Below are positions 1-6,766 of a stretch of 40,941 nt of DNA, piece by piece. Both the position numbers and the translations under genes were made by a program. The DNA comes from a virus. Below the pieces are notes generated by a model, which had not been told where the DNA came from, did no database searches, and saw only the letters and a list, made by a program, of their open reading frames with translations. The DNA lies in IMG/VR virus record IMGVR_UViG_3300050132_000138, positions 1-40,941 of that record. One strand, given 5' to 3'. Positions within the stretch are counted from its first letter, which is position 1; each line of letters starts with the position of its first letter.

Positions 1-174
1 CGGCTCCGGCTCCGGCTACGGCTACGGCTACGGCTACGGCTCCGGCTACGGCTACGGCCCCGGCCCCGGCTACGGCTACGGCTACGGCCCCGGCTCCGGC
101 TCCGGCTACGGCTACGGCTACGGCCCCGGCGACGGCTCCGGCTACGGCTCCGGCCCCGGCTCCGGCGACGGCTC
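1..174. repeat. Direct terminal redundancy, left copy (matches 40768-40941)
   Basis: Aligning the two ends by eye with an offset of 40767 gives 173 of 174 identical bases. The single difference is A at 48 against C at 40815, a Tyr-to-Ser codon change in the Gly-X repeat. The simplest reading is a circular molecule of about 40,767 bp opened inside the repeat, with the overlap left untrimmed. A true phage terminal repeat is less likely, because the redundancy lies entirely inside a low-complexity tract and inside a gene. Confidence 0.8.
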
Positions 175-208
175 CGGCCCCGGCTCCGGCTCCGGCGACG
201 GCGACTAG
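1..208 (+). CDS. Gly-X dipeptide-repeat protein, 3' part (continues from the right end of the window)
   Basis: This is the C-terminal part of a repeat protein whose start lies at 40472. From position 2 the frame reads GGC-NNC dipeptides without interruption (Gly-Tyr, Gly-Ser, Gly-Pro, Gly-Asp) and stops at an in-frame TAG at 206-208 directly after Gly-Asp-Gly-Asp. Because 1-174 repeats 40768-40941, the unique part here is about 175-208. Joined across the circular junction the protein is 167 aa: 19 non-repetitive residues plus 74 dipeptides. The C-terminal units hold all the Asp. No domain, signal peptide or membrane segment is visible. The next gene starts 18 bases after the stop. The function is unknown. 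The length may be wrong, because repeats of this kind collapse in assemblies. Confidence 0.6.
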   Translation, partial: GSGSGYGYGYGYGSGYGYGPGPGYGYGYGPGSGSGYGYGYGPGDGSGYGSGPGSGDGSGPGSGSGDGD

Positions 209-226
209 AAAGAATATTGGCGGAGA

Positions 227-487
227 ATGCCTTTGAATTCCGATCGACTCAGCAATCGGCAGATCGCGACCTTAAAGCAGCTCGCGATCTGCTGTGCCAA
301 AGGCAATCCGGTCAGACTTACCCGCGACCAGCGCGAGGCAATGACGCCGCTGTGGCGCAAGGACATCGTCGAAATCTGGTGGAAAAGGTCGCCCCAGGAA
401 CGCGCGCTTTTGGGGCCGTATTTCCGCCCCACCGAACAAGGACTCGCGCTGATCCTCGCCATCCTTGCAGCGAAAAAGGCCGCATGA
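227..487 (+). CDS. Small protein of unknown function upstream of the excisionase candidate
   Basis: This 86-residue protein starts with ATG at 227, with a GGCGGAG ribosome-binding site just upstream. It is soluble, mixed in charge and has no signal peptide or membrane segment. The N-terminal half (RQIATLKQLAICCAKG, then TRDQREAMTPLW) looks helical and resembles small helical phage proteins, but I recognise no family. Its stop overlaps the next start at 484-487 (ATGA), so it is translationally coupled to the helix-turn-helix gene. It sits between the Gly-X repeat gene and the integration genes. Confidence 0.7.
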   Translation: MPLNSDRLSNRQIATLKQLAICCAKGNPVRLTRDQREAMTPLWRKDIVEIWWKRSPQERALLGPYFRPTEQGLALILAILAAKKAA

Positions 488-906
488 TGCGCCAACCCCC
501 TTCCGAAGATGCCGCGCTGGAAACCGCCTTTTCTGGCCATCTGACCATCGGAGCGCCGGCGGCGGCCCGCCTCCTGGATATGGACATCAAGACCCTGCAG
601 CGGCACGTTGCCGCCGGCCACCTGGTCGGCCGGCTCAAGGGCCTGGGCCGCGCCCGGCGACACCGGGTGTTTTCCCGCGAGGATATCGCCCGGTTTCTGC
701 AGCTGATTTCGGAGGTTGTTTCATGTCCCTCTATCGCGACGCCCGCTCGAAATTCTGGCGGTTCGACTTCCAGATCCAGGGTTATCGCTTTTCCGGTTCA
801 ACCAAGTGTCAAAGCAAACGTGACGCTGAGAAAATCGAAGCTGCCGAAAAAGCAAAAGCCGGAATCCTGGTCGACCGGCTCATCCGAACCGCCGCCGGCC
901 CCATGA
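484..906 (+). CDS. Helix-turn-helix DNA-binding protein, probable excisionase or integration regulator
   Basis: The product is 140 aa, starting at the ATG in the ATGA overlap with the upstream gene. Residues about 20-75 (APAAARLLDMDIKTLQRH, then a basic stretch and FSREDIARFL) form a MerR/excisionase-like winged HTH: a recognition helix followed by a basic wing. Its position directly upstream of the integrase fits an Xis or directionality factor. The 3' end is odd: the frame stays open for 184 bases inside the integrase reading frame and yields a Ser/Pro/Lys-rich tail of about 60 residues with no domain character. The useful protein may be only the first 80 residues. Family assignment is by motif only. 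Confidence 0.65.
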   Translation: MMRQPPSEDAALETAFSGHLTIGAPAAARLLDMDIKTLQRHVAAGHLVGRLKGLGRARRHRVFSREDIARFLQLISEVVSCPSIATPARNSGGSTSRSRVIAFPVQPSVKANVTLRKSKLPKKQKPESWSTGSSEPPPAP

Positions 907-1877
907 CGATAGAGGCCGCTTGCACCCGCTGGTGGAACGAGCACGGCCGGCACCTGGCGGATCCGGCGCTAAAAGGCCGGCTCGATTGGCTGGTGGCGCA
1001 GATCGGCCCCAGGACGCCGCTGCATGCGATTTCCGACGACACAGTGTCGCGCCTGGTCGAACAACGCAAACTCGACGTGCGCCGCGCGGGCTGCGACCAG
1101 GATGGCGCCCAGCTCTATCGCCCGATCACCGCCAACACCGTCAACAAAACCACCATCGTGCTGCTGCGTCGGGTGCTGCGGCGGGCGCGCGACAATTGGG
1201 ATGCCGCGATCCTGCGCGAACCGGTCTGGAAAAAGCACGTCTTGAAGGAAACCCGCCGGCCCGTGCGCGAACTTTCGGCGGCCGAGGATCTCTTGCTCGA
1301 TGCAATCGAGAGCCCCGATTTTATCGCGCTGCGGCGGTTCGCCGAGATCACGGGATTGCGCCGGCGCAACCTGCTCTTGACCTGGCCGCAGGTTGATTTC
1401 GAGCTCGGCGTCATCCGAGTTGTGACAAAAGGCGGCGTGCCGCGGACGCTGCCGCTGACCAAGGAGGCTTACGCGATCCTTTGGGCGCAGCGAGGCAACC
1501 ATCCGCAAGCGGTTTTCACCTATGTGGCGCGCAAGACGCGCAAAATCCCGAAAGCCGGTGTCGAGCGCATCAAGGGCAGCCGCTACCCGATCACGTTGTC
1601 GGGCATGGCGTCGAACAAGCGTAACTGGAAGGGCGCCGGCGTCGACGCGCGGATCCACGATCTGCGCCACACGGCGGCGATGCGCACCCTTCGCGCCACC
1701 GGTAATCTGCGCCTGGTGCAAAAGCTTCTCGGCCATACCGACATTGCGATCACCGCCAGATTTTACACCGACGCCACGCTCGAGGATCTGCGCAGCGCGA
1801 TGGAATTGACGGCGCAGGCGTTGCCGGTGGCGCCGCCGATGCTGGAATTCAAGAAAACGGAAGGCGGCGAACCATGA
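723..1877 (+). CDS. int: Tyrosine-family site-specific integrase
   Basis: This 384-residue recombinase integrates and excises the phage chromosome. The start at 723 is preceded by GGAGG (710-714). The N-terminus has the arm-binding form common in phage integrases (SLYRDARSKFWRFDF), followed by a core-binding region at about 60-180. Catalytic residues visible are Arg213 in GLRRRN, His312-x-x-Arg315-His316 in IHDLRHTA, the LGH motif near 338, and the Tyr348 nucleophile in ARFYTD. The full R-H-R-H-Y set suggests an active enzyme. A tRNA-like attachment core lies about 550 bases downstream, the usual int-attP arrangement. The 5' end overlaps the HTH gene by 184 bases, and the stop overlaps the next start (ATGA). 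Confidence 0.95.
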   Translation: MSLYRDARSKFWRFDFQIQGYRFSGSTKCQSKRDAEKIEAAEKAKAGILVDRLIRTAAGPMTIEAACTRWWNEHGRHLADPALKGRLDWLVAQIGPRTPLHAISDDTVSRLVEQRKLDVRRAGCDQDGAQLYRPITANTVNKTTIVLLRRVLRRARDNWDAAILREPVWKKHVLKETRRPVRELSAAEDLLLDAIESPDFIALRRFAEITGLRRRNLLLTWPQVDFELGVIRVVTKGGVPRTLPLTKEAYAILWAQRGNHPQAVFTYVARKTRKIPKAGVERIKGSRYPITLSGMASNKRNWKGAGVDARIHDLRHTAAMRTLRATGNLRLVQKLLGHTDIAITARFYTDATLEDLRSAMELTAQALPVAPPMLEFKKTEGGEP

Positions 1878-2077
1878 GCCTGCAGCAGGTCTACACGCCG
1901 GCCGCCCGCGATCGCCACCTCGAGCTGATGGCGCGCGGCCGGCTGGAACGCTGGCGGATCCGCGGCGAGACGGCGCGACGGACCGGCCGATGCCGGGTGC
2001 CACCAGTGATCCGCGGCAACGATCCCGATGCCAGCCGCGCCGCATGGCTTGCCGGCTATGATGGGAGAACGCGATGA
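1874..2077 (+). CDS. Small basic protein coupled to integrase, unknown function
   Basis: The product is 67 residues, rich in Arg, and starts within the stop of the integrase (ATGA at 1874-1877). No domain is recognisable. The middle part (RHLELMARGRLERWRIRG) is amphipathic and basic, so nucleic-acid contact is possible but unproven. The stop overlaps the start of the following gene in another ATGA. The double coupling is the main evidence that it is a real gene. Confidence 0.6.
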   Translation: MSLQQVYTPAARDRHLELMARGRLERWRIRGETARRTGRCRVPPVIRGNDPDASRAAWLAGYDGRTR

Positions 2078-2391
2078 AAACCCGCAGCGAACTGGAACAG
2101 CGCATGGCCGAGCTCGTCGCCAAAAACGCGGCTGCCACTTCCTGGGGTGCAGCGGTCGGCGCCCGGCATGAGGAAATCAAAGAGATCGAGGCGCAGCTGC
2201 GGCAGCTCGATCGAACGCCGCCGACGCTTGCGGCCGGCTCGAGCTTGACGATCGACCACGTCGCCGCGGCGCAGGATTGGCTGCGCCTGGCAACGCTAAT
2301 CCGAGCGTTGGATCCAATGCAGAATAAGCTCGGTCGTCGAATTCCCGGACAGCGTTCCGGAGCACTTGAGATCATTGATATAAGCCATTGA
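2074..2391 (+). CDS. Small coiled-coil protein, last gene of the integration operon
   Basis: The product is 105 residues with no recognised family. The first 50 residues are charged and helical with heptad-like spacing (LEQRMAELVAKNAA, then EEIKEIEAQLRQLDR), consistent with a short coiled coil. It begins in an ATGA overlap with the preceding gene and ends about 35 bases before the attachment core. It is the last gene read rightward in this operon. Confidence 0.6.
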   Translation: MKTRSELEQRMAELVAKNAAATSWGAAVGARHEEIKEIEAQLRQLDRTPPTLAAGSSLTIDHVAAAQDWLRLATLIRALDPMQNKLGRRIPGQRSGALEIIDISH

Positions 2392-2424
2392 TTTAGTGGC
2401 ATAAATCGCCGCCGAGCCAAAAGC

Positions 2425-2469
2425 TTTCTACTCCGTGGGTTGCAGGTTCGAATCCTACTGGGATCGCCA
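2425..2469 (+). other. attP: Probable attP core: 3' half of a tRNA-Arg (UCU-type) gene
   Basis: The stretch carries the 3' part of a tRNA: an anticodon-loop-like TTTCTAC (2425-2431, anticodon TCT), the 3' anticodon strand, a variable loop GGGTT, a T arm with GGTTCGAATCC, the acceptor strand TGGGATC, a discriminator G and an encoded CCA (2467-2469). No matching 5' half lies upstream, so it is not a functional tRNA gene. A tRNA 3' half beside an integrase gene is the classic phage attP identity core, which rebuilds the host tRNA after integration. One T-stem pair is mismatched (C43/A57 in the 24xx numbering). The anticodon assignment is inference. Confidence 0.8.
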
Positions 2470-2640
2470 GCTAAACCCCTTGAAATCGTTACCCTTTCAG
2501 ATTTCGGCACCCGCGCCATAAACAGAACGCAAGGGGATCAAAAGGGACATTCGGGGACCGAAACGGAACAAAATCCCCCGATAAATCCCTCGACTTATTT
2601 CGCAATGCGAAACACGCCGCGCCCTGGCATGCCAGATACG

Positions 2641-2672
2641 AAAAAGCCCGCGGCGCCGGGAGCACCGCGGGC
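2641..2672 (-). terminator. Rho-independent terminator closing the leftward late operon
   Basis: A perfect 8-bp stem, GCCCGCGG (2646-2653) with CCGCGGGC (2665-2672), encloses an 11-base loop. On the minus strand it is followed by TTTTT (complement of 2641-2645). It lies downstream of the last minus-strand genes and shields attP and the convergent integrase operon. The stretch 2392-2640 holds only the attachment core and no convincing gene. Confidence 0.85.
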
Positions 2673-2758
2673 AGTCTAGGGAGGAAACGCCCCAACATGC
2701 AGGGCACCGCGGCCGCGAGCATGCAGCCGAGGTTTCGGACGGCGCCAGGCGGCCGAAT

Positions 2759-2854
2759 TCAGGATCGAAACATTTTCAGCAGCAGATTTGCCAGCCACTG
2801 CAGGAACAGTGGCCCCAGCACCAGCAGCAGCGCGACGATCAGCACGGTCAGCAT
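2759..2854 (-). CDS. Very small single-pass membrane protein
   Basis: The product is 31 residues, almost entirely one hydrophobic helix (LTVLIVALLLVLGPLFLQWL) with a basic end (LLKMFRS). The ATG at 2854 sits two bases past the stop of the preceding membrane-protein gene (2857), which suggests coupled translation. Its place at the end of the lysis cassette makes a holin, antiholin or pinholin-like role possible, but length and topology alone cannot decide this. The codons are GC-rich like those of its neighbours. Confidence 0.45.
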   Translation of the reverse strand: MLTVLIVALLLVLGPLFLQWLANLLLKMFRS

Positions 2855-2856
2855 GA

Positions 2857-3042
2857 TCAGCGCCCGACCAGGTAGAGCACGGCCAGCAGCAAGCCGGCAA
2901 CGAGAGCGCCGGTCAGCGTCCCGGAAAGGACCGCAACCAGCACGCGGAACAGATCCGGCCGGCTATCGCGCAGCGTTTCGACGCCCCAGGCGACCAGCAA
3001 AATCGCGCCGACGATGGCGAGCGTGAGCAGCGCTTTCATCAT
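2857..3042 (-). CDS. Small two-pass membrane protein, holin candidate
   Basis: The product is 61 residues with two predicted transmembrane segments, about 4-20 (LLTLAIVGAILLVAWGV) and 36-58 (VAVLSGTLTGALVAGLLLAVLYLV), joined by a charged loop (ETLRDSRPDLFR). This hairpin topology is compatible with a class II holin. It is the only two-segment small protein in the lysis region and starts in a 4-base overlap with the RlpA-like gene. No sequence family is recognised, so the holin role rests on topology and position. Confidence 0.6.
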   Translation of the reverse strand: MMKALLTLAIVGAILLVAWGVETLRDSRPDLFRVLVAVLSGTLTGALVAGLLLAVLYLVGR

Positions 3043-3392
3043 TCGATCACCTCGGCCTCGATCTGCGCCACGCCGGCGCCGATCATTCCAATTTTGCGCG
3101 CGGCGGCGGTGGAAAGGTCCAGCACCCGGCCGCGAACGAATGGCCCGCGATCGTTGACGGTGACGATGACCTGGCGCCCGCCCCTGGTGACGCGCAGGCG
3201 GGTGCCGAACGGCAGCGACCGGTGTGCGGCCGTCAGCAGCCGCTCATCGAAGCGGACGCCGGAGGCGGTGCGGGATCCGCTTTCGTTGCCGTAGAAACTG
3301 GCGCGGCCGGAAAAATGTTGGCCGGTCGCCGATGCGGCCACGGGCAGCGCCGGCGCGATCGCCATCATGAACAAGATCAGGCGCCCGCTCAT
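3039..3392 (-). CDS. RlpA-like double-psi beta-barrel protein, secreted
   Basis: The product is 117 residues. The start chosen at 3392 gives a signal peptide (MSGRLILFMMAIAPALPVAASA) and lies in an ATGA overlap with the upstream peptidase gene; a longer reading to 3458 lacks this. The mature part carries the RlpA double-psi beta-barrel pattern: GRASFYG (residues 29-35), TAAHRSLPFGTRLRV, then VTVNDRGPF with the conserved Asp near 82, and LDLSTAAARKIG. Family members are lytic transglycosylases acting on peptidoglycan lacking stem peptides. It is short because the SPOR domain of bacterial RlpA is absent. It probably assists cell-wall degradation at lysis. Confidence 0.85.
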   Translation of the reverse strand: MSGRLILFMMAIAPALPVAASATGQHFSGRASFYGNESGSRTASGVRFDERLLTAAHRSLPFGTRLRVTRGGRQVIVTVNDRGPFVRGRVLDLSTAAARKIGMIGAGVAQIEAEVIE

Positions 3393-3988
3393 CGCCGGCG
3401 CCGGGCATGCCGGGCGCGGTGATGGCCGCCGCCGCCATGGCGAAACCTCGCGCCCCATTCCCGCCGGCCGTCCGCATCATAGGAAATATGGACATGGCGC
3501 ACCGCGGCGTAATCGATCGAAAAGCCGCCGGGCCAGCCGGCCAGGTGCGCATAAATGCAAGCTGGGTTGCCCGACATATCGACCGCTCGGCCCGAGGCGT
3601 GCAGGCTGACCAGGCGCGTGCCGGCAACGAAGGTATGGCGCAGCCCCGAGATCACGCTCGAGCCGCAGGAGGCGGCAATCTCAGCCGCTTTCGTCGCCAG
3701 CGGCGCGACCAGGGCGCCGAGCCCCAGGGAAGGCCGTACAGCGCGCTGGACCGGCTGGGCCTCATTGATACGGGGCCGCCGTTTTAACGCACCACGAGTC
3801 ACGGCTGCCGGTCGCGCGACGGCGAATTCGACCTGGCACAGCCTCGCCGGATCCAAACTGACGCAAATCGGCTGCACCGACGCCCTAACGATATGGTGGC
3901 CGCCATGGTGGCGATGACGGGCAGACGCGGGACCAGCGCCCAGCACCAGCGCAACCGCCAGCGCCGCGCCAAAAATGGCTCGGATCAT
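3389..3988 (-). CDS. Secreted M15-type peptidase, putative second endolysin
   Basis: The product is 199 residues from the ATG at 3988, which gives a signal peptide (MIRAIFGAALAVALVLGAGPASA) followed by a His-rich stretch. The C-terminal half matches the zinc D-Ala-D-Ala carboxypeptidase-like M15/YcbK pattern: SLHASGRAVD with His130 and Asp137, and HVH at 165-167 as the third metal ligand. The end is a His/Arg-rich tail. Such enzymes cleave peptidoglycan stem peptides. It is adjacent to an RlpA-like protein and spanins, so a role in lysis is likely. The cluster therefore has two different bond specificities in addition to the main endolysin. Confidence 0.8.
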   Translation of the reverse strand: MIRAIFGAALAVALVLGAGPASARHRHHGGHHIVRASVQPICVSLDPARLCQVEFAVARPAAVTRGALKRRPRINEAQPVQRAVRPSLGLGALVAPLATKAAEIAASCGSSVISGLRHTFVAGTRLVSLHASGRAVDMSGNPACIYAHLAGWPGGFSIDYAAVRHVHISYDADGRREWGARFRHGGGGHHRARHARRRR

Positions 3989-4016
3989 GTCGACCTCGAT
4001 TGATGGAAGGGATCGG

Positions 4017-4340
4017 CTAGTGGAACAGGCGCGCTTTGATCTCGGCGCCGAAAAACGACAGCGAGTGCCAAAGGAAAGCAACGACGCCCATCACCAGGAT
4101 GCCGCCGAGCCAGACATAGGCGCCGACGCGCAGGCGAAACTTGTCGAATTCGTCGACCTTTGGCTTGAGATCGGCGACGACAGCCACCACAGGATGGATG
4201 GTGTCGATGCGCTCGCGGATCTCGACCTGGCCGGCCTCGAGGCGGTTGCGCTGATCCTGGCCAGAATCGAGCCTGGAATTGATCGCGCCGATTTCGGTTT
4301 TGATGTCGAGCAAAATCGAAATGTGGTCTGGCGCCATCAC
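4017..4340 (-). CDS. Small coiled-coil membrane protein of the lysis cassette (XhlA/DUF1515-like)
   Basis: The product is 107 residues. The first 65 are charged and helical (ILLDIKTEIGAINSRLDSG, VEIRERIDTIHPV) and one membrane helix follows (about 74-93, AYVWLGGILVMGVVAFLWH). An N-terminal coiled coil with a C-terminal membrane anchor is the layout of haemolysin XhlA-like and DUF1515-like phage proteins, which work with holins or endolysins. The assignment is by architecture only. The start overlaps the stop of the Rz1-like gene (4337-4340). Confidence 0.6.
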   Translation of the reverse strand: MMAPDHISILLDIKTEIGAINSRLDSGQDQRNRLEAGQVEIRERIDTIHPVVAVVADLKPKVDEFDKFRLRVGAYVWLGGILVMGVVAFLWHSLSFFGAEIKARLFH

Positions 4341-4639
4341 TGCCCCCGGTAGGTTTTGCGAACCGATTCATACCAGCCGGCCGAGGCCGACAGGCGCGCA
4401 TTGGCCTCGATCAGGGCCGAGCTCGTCAGCCGCAGTGCCGCGCGGGCGTCCTCGCCCTTGTAGAGAACGGGAACGGCGACCGGGCGCATCAGCCTACCAG
4501 GTGCGGCCGGCAGGCTTCGCGCGACCGGGCCGGGATTTGTCGTCTGGCACCCCGCCAGGCAGATCGATCCCATCAAGAGCGCAGGAAGGACTAGCCTTGA
4601 GGGCTGCGATATAGTCGGCGTCTTTTTGGTGCTGATCAT
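4337..4639 (-). CDS. Rz1-like outer-membrane spanin lipoprotein
   Basis: The product is 100 residues with a lipoprotein signal sequence ending in the lipobox LAGC (cleavage before Cys near residue 31), then a Pro-rich mature part (NPGPVARSLPAAPGRLMRP). Its first 146 bases lie inside the 3' end of the Rz-like gene in another frame, the usual overlapping arrangement of spanin pairs. Spanins join the inner and outer membranes for the last step of lysis in Gram-negative hosts. It is longer than most Rz1 proteins. Confidence 0.75.
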   Translation of the reverse strand: MISTKKTPTISQPSRLVLPALLMGSICLAGCQTTNPGPVARSLPAAPGRLMRPVAVPVLYKGEDARAALRLTSSALIEANARLSASAGWYESVRKTYRGQ

Positions 4640-4967
4640 TGGCAGTTGCCTCGATGGTGGTTGCGCGCGCAGCCTCGTCGGCCGCCGATTGTTTTGCGGC
4701 CTCGAGATCGGCCGCCTGGTTGCGGATCACCGCGGCGAGCTCGCCGGCGCGGCAATCTAGCTCGGCCTGGTGATGGCCGAACCACCAGGAGGCGAGACAG
4801 GCGCCGATCGCCGCTGCCGCGTAAAGGCACGGCCGGCAGGAGATCACGAACGCCACGATCTTTTGCAGGATCGGCATCGCCACCGCCGGCGCCAGCACCA
4901 GGGCCGCAATCGTGCCGGCGGTGCCGAGCGTGGCGGCAATGCCGAGAAACCAGGTCAGATAGATCAT
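4494..4967 (-). CDS. Rz-like inner-membrane spanin
   Basis: The product is 157 residues. The start at 4967 (MIYLTWFLGIAATL) is chosen because it overlaps the endolysin stop (ATGA) and begins with hydrophobic segments (about 1-30 and 36-64). A charged helical region follows (HHQAELDCRAGELAAVIRN, then LEAAKQSAADEAARAT), as expected of the periplasmic coiled coil of an i-spanin. The C-terminus overlaps the Rz1-like lipoprotein gene in a different frame. Two membrane segments instead of one is unusual and the topology should be predicted. Confidence 0.7.
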   Translation of the reverse strand: MIYLTWFLGIAATLGTAGTIAALVLAPAVAMPILQKIVAFVISCRPCLYAAAAIGACLASWWFGHHQAELDCRAGELAAVIRNQAADLEAAKQSAADEAARATTIEATANDQHQKDADYIAALKASPSCALDGIDLPGGVPDDKSRPGRAKPAGRTW

Positions 4968-6328
4968 TGGCGCATGTTCACCGCGGAACGGTGATCCTCT
5001 AGTCGCTGCTTGATGATGTCGCCGCCGAATTTTGCCGCGAAAACCCCGCCCAGGATGGCGAACAGCCACCAGTAACCGAGCGCCCAACTGCCGAGCGCCG
5101 ACACCTTTTCGACGACGCCCTGCAGCGTGCCGAGCTGGTCGGCCGCGCCCGATACGCTATCGAGCAGCCTGACCTTGCCGGCGCCTTGCGCGCCGCCGGT
5201 GCCGAGGCCGAGCAGCGCCAGGCCTTTGCCCCAGAACGTCAGGCGATCGCCGGTGGCGACTTCCGGAGCGCCGGCCGCGCGCAGATCGGCCGCGGTGGCA
5301 TTGCTGCGCTTTTCGGCGATCGGTTTTGGCGGTGCCGTCTTGAGCATGGCCCTGGTAGCGGCGTCGACCTCGCCGGTGGTTGCGATCAGATTGTCGGCCT
5401 GGAACGCCAGCACGGCGGCGCGGGTACCGCCTTTGAATTCGCCATCGATCTCGCCGACCATGTAGCCCAGCGATACCAGTTTTTCCTGCAGCGCCTTGAC
5501 CTCAAAACCCTCGGCGCCGTAGCGCAGCACGCCATCGTCGACTAGCGTCGCGCTTGCGATCGCGGGCTCGTCGACCGGTGCCAGATCCGGCGCATCGGCT
5601 GCGACCTGGTCGCCGGCGGCCGCATCGCTCGACAGCAGCGCCGCCGGCGCGACCATGCGCTGCGGCGCCGGCGCATTGGCAAATCCCTTGAGGGCAGCCC
5701 ACCAGCGGTCAAACCAGGCCTTGCGCATCGAAGCGCCGATCTGGCCGCCGTTCAGGTGCTGCGTGACGCCGTGGATATCGCCGAGCGGCAGCCCCGGCCG
5801 CGGCGCACAGAACGGCAGGCAGCCGCAAATGATAAAATCGGCGACCATGCATTCAAGGAAATTGTGCGGATCGTTTTCCAGATCCGGATTTTGCAGCAGC
5901 GGCAGCCCGGTTTTCTTCGCGAGTTTTGCGTATCCCTGCTCGCCGGTGGTCTGCGGGCCGCCGCGGCCGCGATAATTCCAGCCGTCATCGGACCCGACAC
6001 GGTTGCCCATGCGGCCGTTATAGGCCTGGTCGGCGATGGCCCGCGGGTTGTGCGCCATCCTGGTCGCCTGCGCCGGCGTAAAATGGCTCGGCCACTGCCG
6101 GCTCAATTGCTCGGCGCGGTAGTTGAGATTTTCCACCACCTCGAGGCCGGCGTTACACTCATGGGACATCTGCGCCATGATATGCGCGACCGTCAGCCAG
6201 GAGGTGATGCCGTTCTGCGCGAACACCCGCTCCGAGCTCGCCGCGATGCCGGCGACCAGGCCGGGCACCTTGGCATCGCCGTGCGGCCACATTTTCCGCA
6301 ATAGGGTTTCCGAGATTGCAACGCCCAT
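4964..6328 (-). CDS. Endolysin: GH19-like muramidase with peptidoglycan-binding domain and C-terminal membrane segment
   Basis: The product is 454 residues. Residues about 1-215 resemble the GH19 chitinase-like lysozyme fold: QMSHECNAG with a candidate catalytic Glu57, ENLNYRAEQL, YNGRMGN and NYRGRGGPQTTG. Residues about 265-340 form a peptidoglycan-binding type 1 domain (VKALQEKLVSLGYMVGEIDG, then TRAAVLAFQ). The C-terminus adds an amphipathic stretch and a hydrophobic helix (WALGYWWLFAILGGVFAAKFG). Most endolysins lack a C-terminal membrane segment, so this enzyme may be membrane-tethered or fused to a small membrane protein. No N-terminal signal peptide is present, so a holin would be needed for release. 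Confidence 0.85.
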   Translation of the reverse strand: MGVAISETLLRKMWPHGDAKVPGLVAGIAASSERVFAQNGITSWLTVAHIMAQMSHECNAGLEVVENLNYRAEQLSRQWPSHFTPAQATRMAHNPRAIADQAYNGRMGNRVGSDDGWNYRGRGGPQTTGEQGYAKLAKKTGLPLLQNPDLENDPHNFLECMVADFIICGCLPFCAPRPGLPLGDIHGVTQHLNGGQIGASMRKAWFDRWWAALKGFANAPAPQRMVAPAALLSSDAAAGDQVAADAPDLAPVDEPAIASATLVDDGVLRYGAEGFEVKALQEKLVSLGYMVGEIDGEFKGGTRAAVLAFQADNLIATTGEVDAATRAMLKTAPPKPIAEKRSNATAADLRAAGAPEVATGDRLTFWGKGLALLGLGTGGAQGAGKVRLLDSVSGAADQLGTLQGVVEKVSALGSWALGYWWLFAILGGVFAAKFGGDIIKQRLEDHRSAVNMRQ

Positions 6329-6397
6329 GACAAAACCTCGCCCGATGACGATGGTTGAAAACGCAAACGGTGAAAGGTTAGCGCCAGCGCCTCGCCG

Positions 6398-6715
6398 TCA
6401 GGCGGCGGCAGATTCCGGCAGCGCGGCCGGCGGCGCCGGCACATAAGGCTTGGCGCCGAGAATATCGTCGATGATGGCAAGCAGCGTGCGGTCGGCGATC
6501 GCCCAGGGCATCGCGTTGACCGCCTCGGACAAGGTCGAATAGTCGCTTTCCTCGAGCAGCAGCACGCCATCCTTGGCCGCGTCCAGCGCATCGAGCACGC
6601 GAATCCGCGAGCGCATCTGCGTGACGTTGATACCGGAGGCAGCCCCGCTGACGGCCGAGGTGATGATGGCGCTGGTGGTGAAGGCGCCGGCGTCGCGAAG
6701 CGGGATCGATTTCAT
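6398..6715 (-). CDS. Phage protein of unknown function between fibres and endolysin
   Basis: The product is 105 residues with a GGAG ribosome-binding site before the ATG at 6715. The first 30 residues are Ala/Ser/Thr/Ile-rich, the middle is acidic and helical (RIRVLDALDAAKDGVLLLEESD), and the tail is Ala/Pro-rich. No signal peptide or clear membrane segment is seen. Its position after the tail-fibre genes suggests a structural or assembly role, but no family is recognised. About 70 bases without a gene separate it from the endolysin. Confidence 0.65.
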   Translation of the reverse strand: MKSIPLRDAGAFTTSAIITSAVSGAASGINVTQMRSRIRVLDALDAAKDGVLLLEESDYSTLSEAVNAMPWAIADRTLLAIIDDILGAKPYVPAPPAALPESAAA

Positions 6716-6766
6716 TTTGAATTCTCCAAAAATGTCGGTTTCAGGAAGGTGTCGGGGTAGGATGGT

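Noticed and set aside
1-174. Phage direct terminal repeat of T7 type
   Set aside because: The redundancy lies inside a low-complexity gene, and the HK97-type terminase with a neighbouring HNH gene suggests cos packaging, so an assembly overlap is the simpler explanation.
2425-2469. Functional tRNA gene
   Set aside because: Only the 3' half is present; there is no D arm, 5' acceptor strand or matching anticodon stem upstream.
2440-2679. Small plus-strand frame of 79 codons
   Set aside because: It starts inside the tRNA-like attachment core and runs into the terminator, so it is very unlikely to be a gene.
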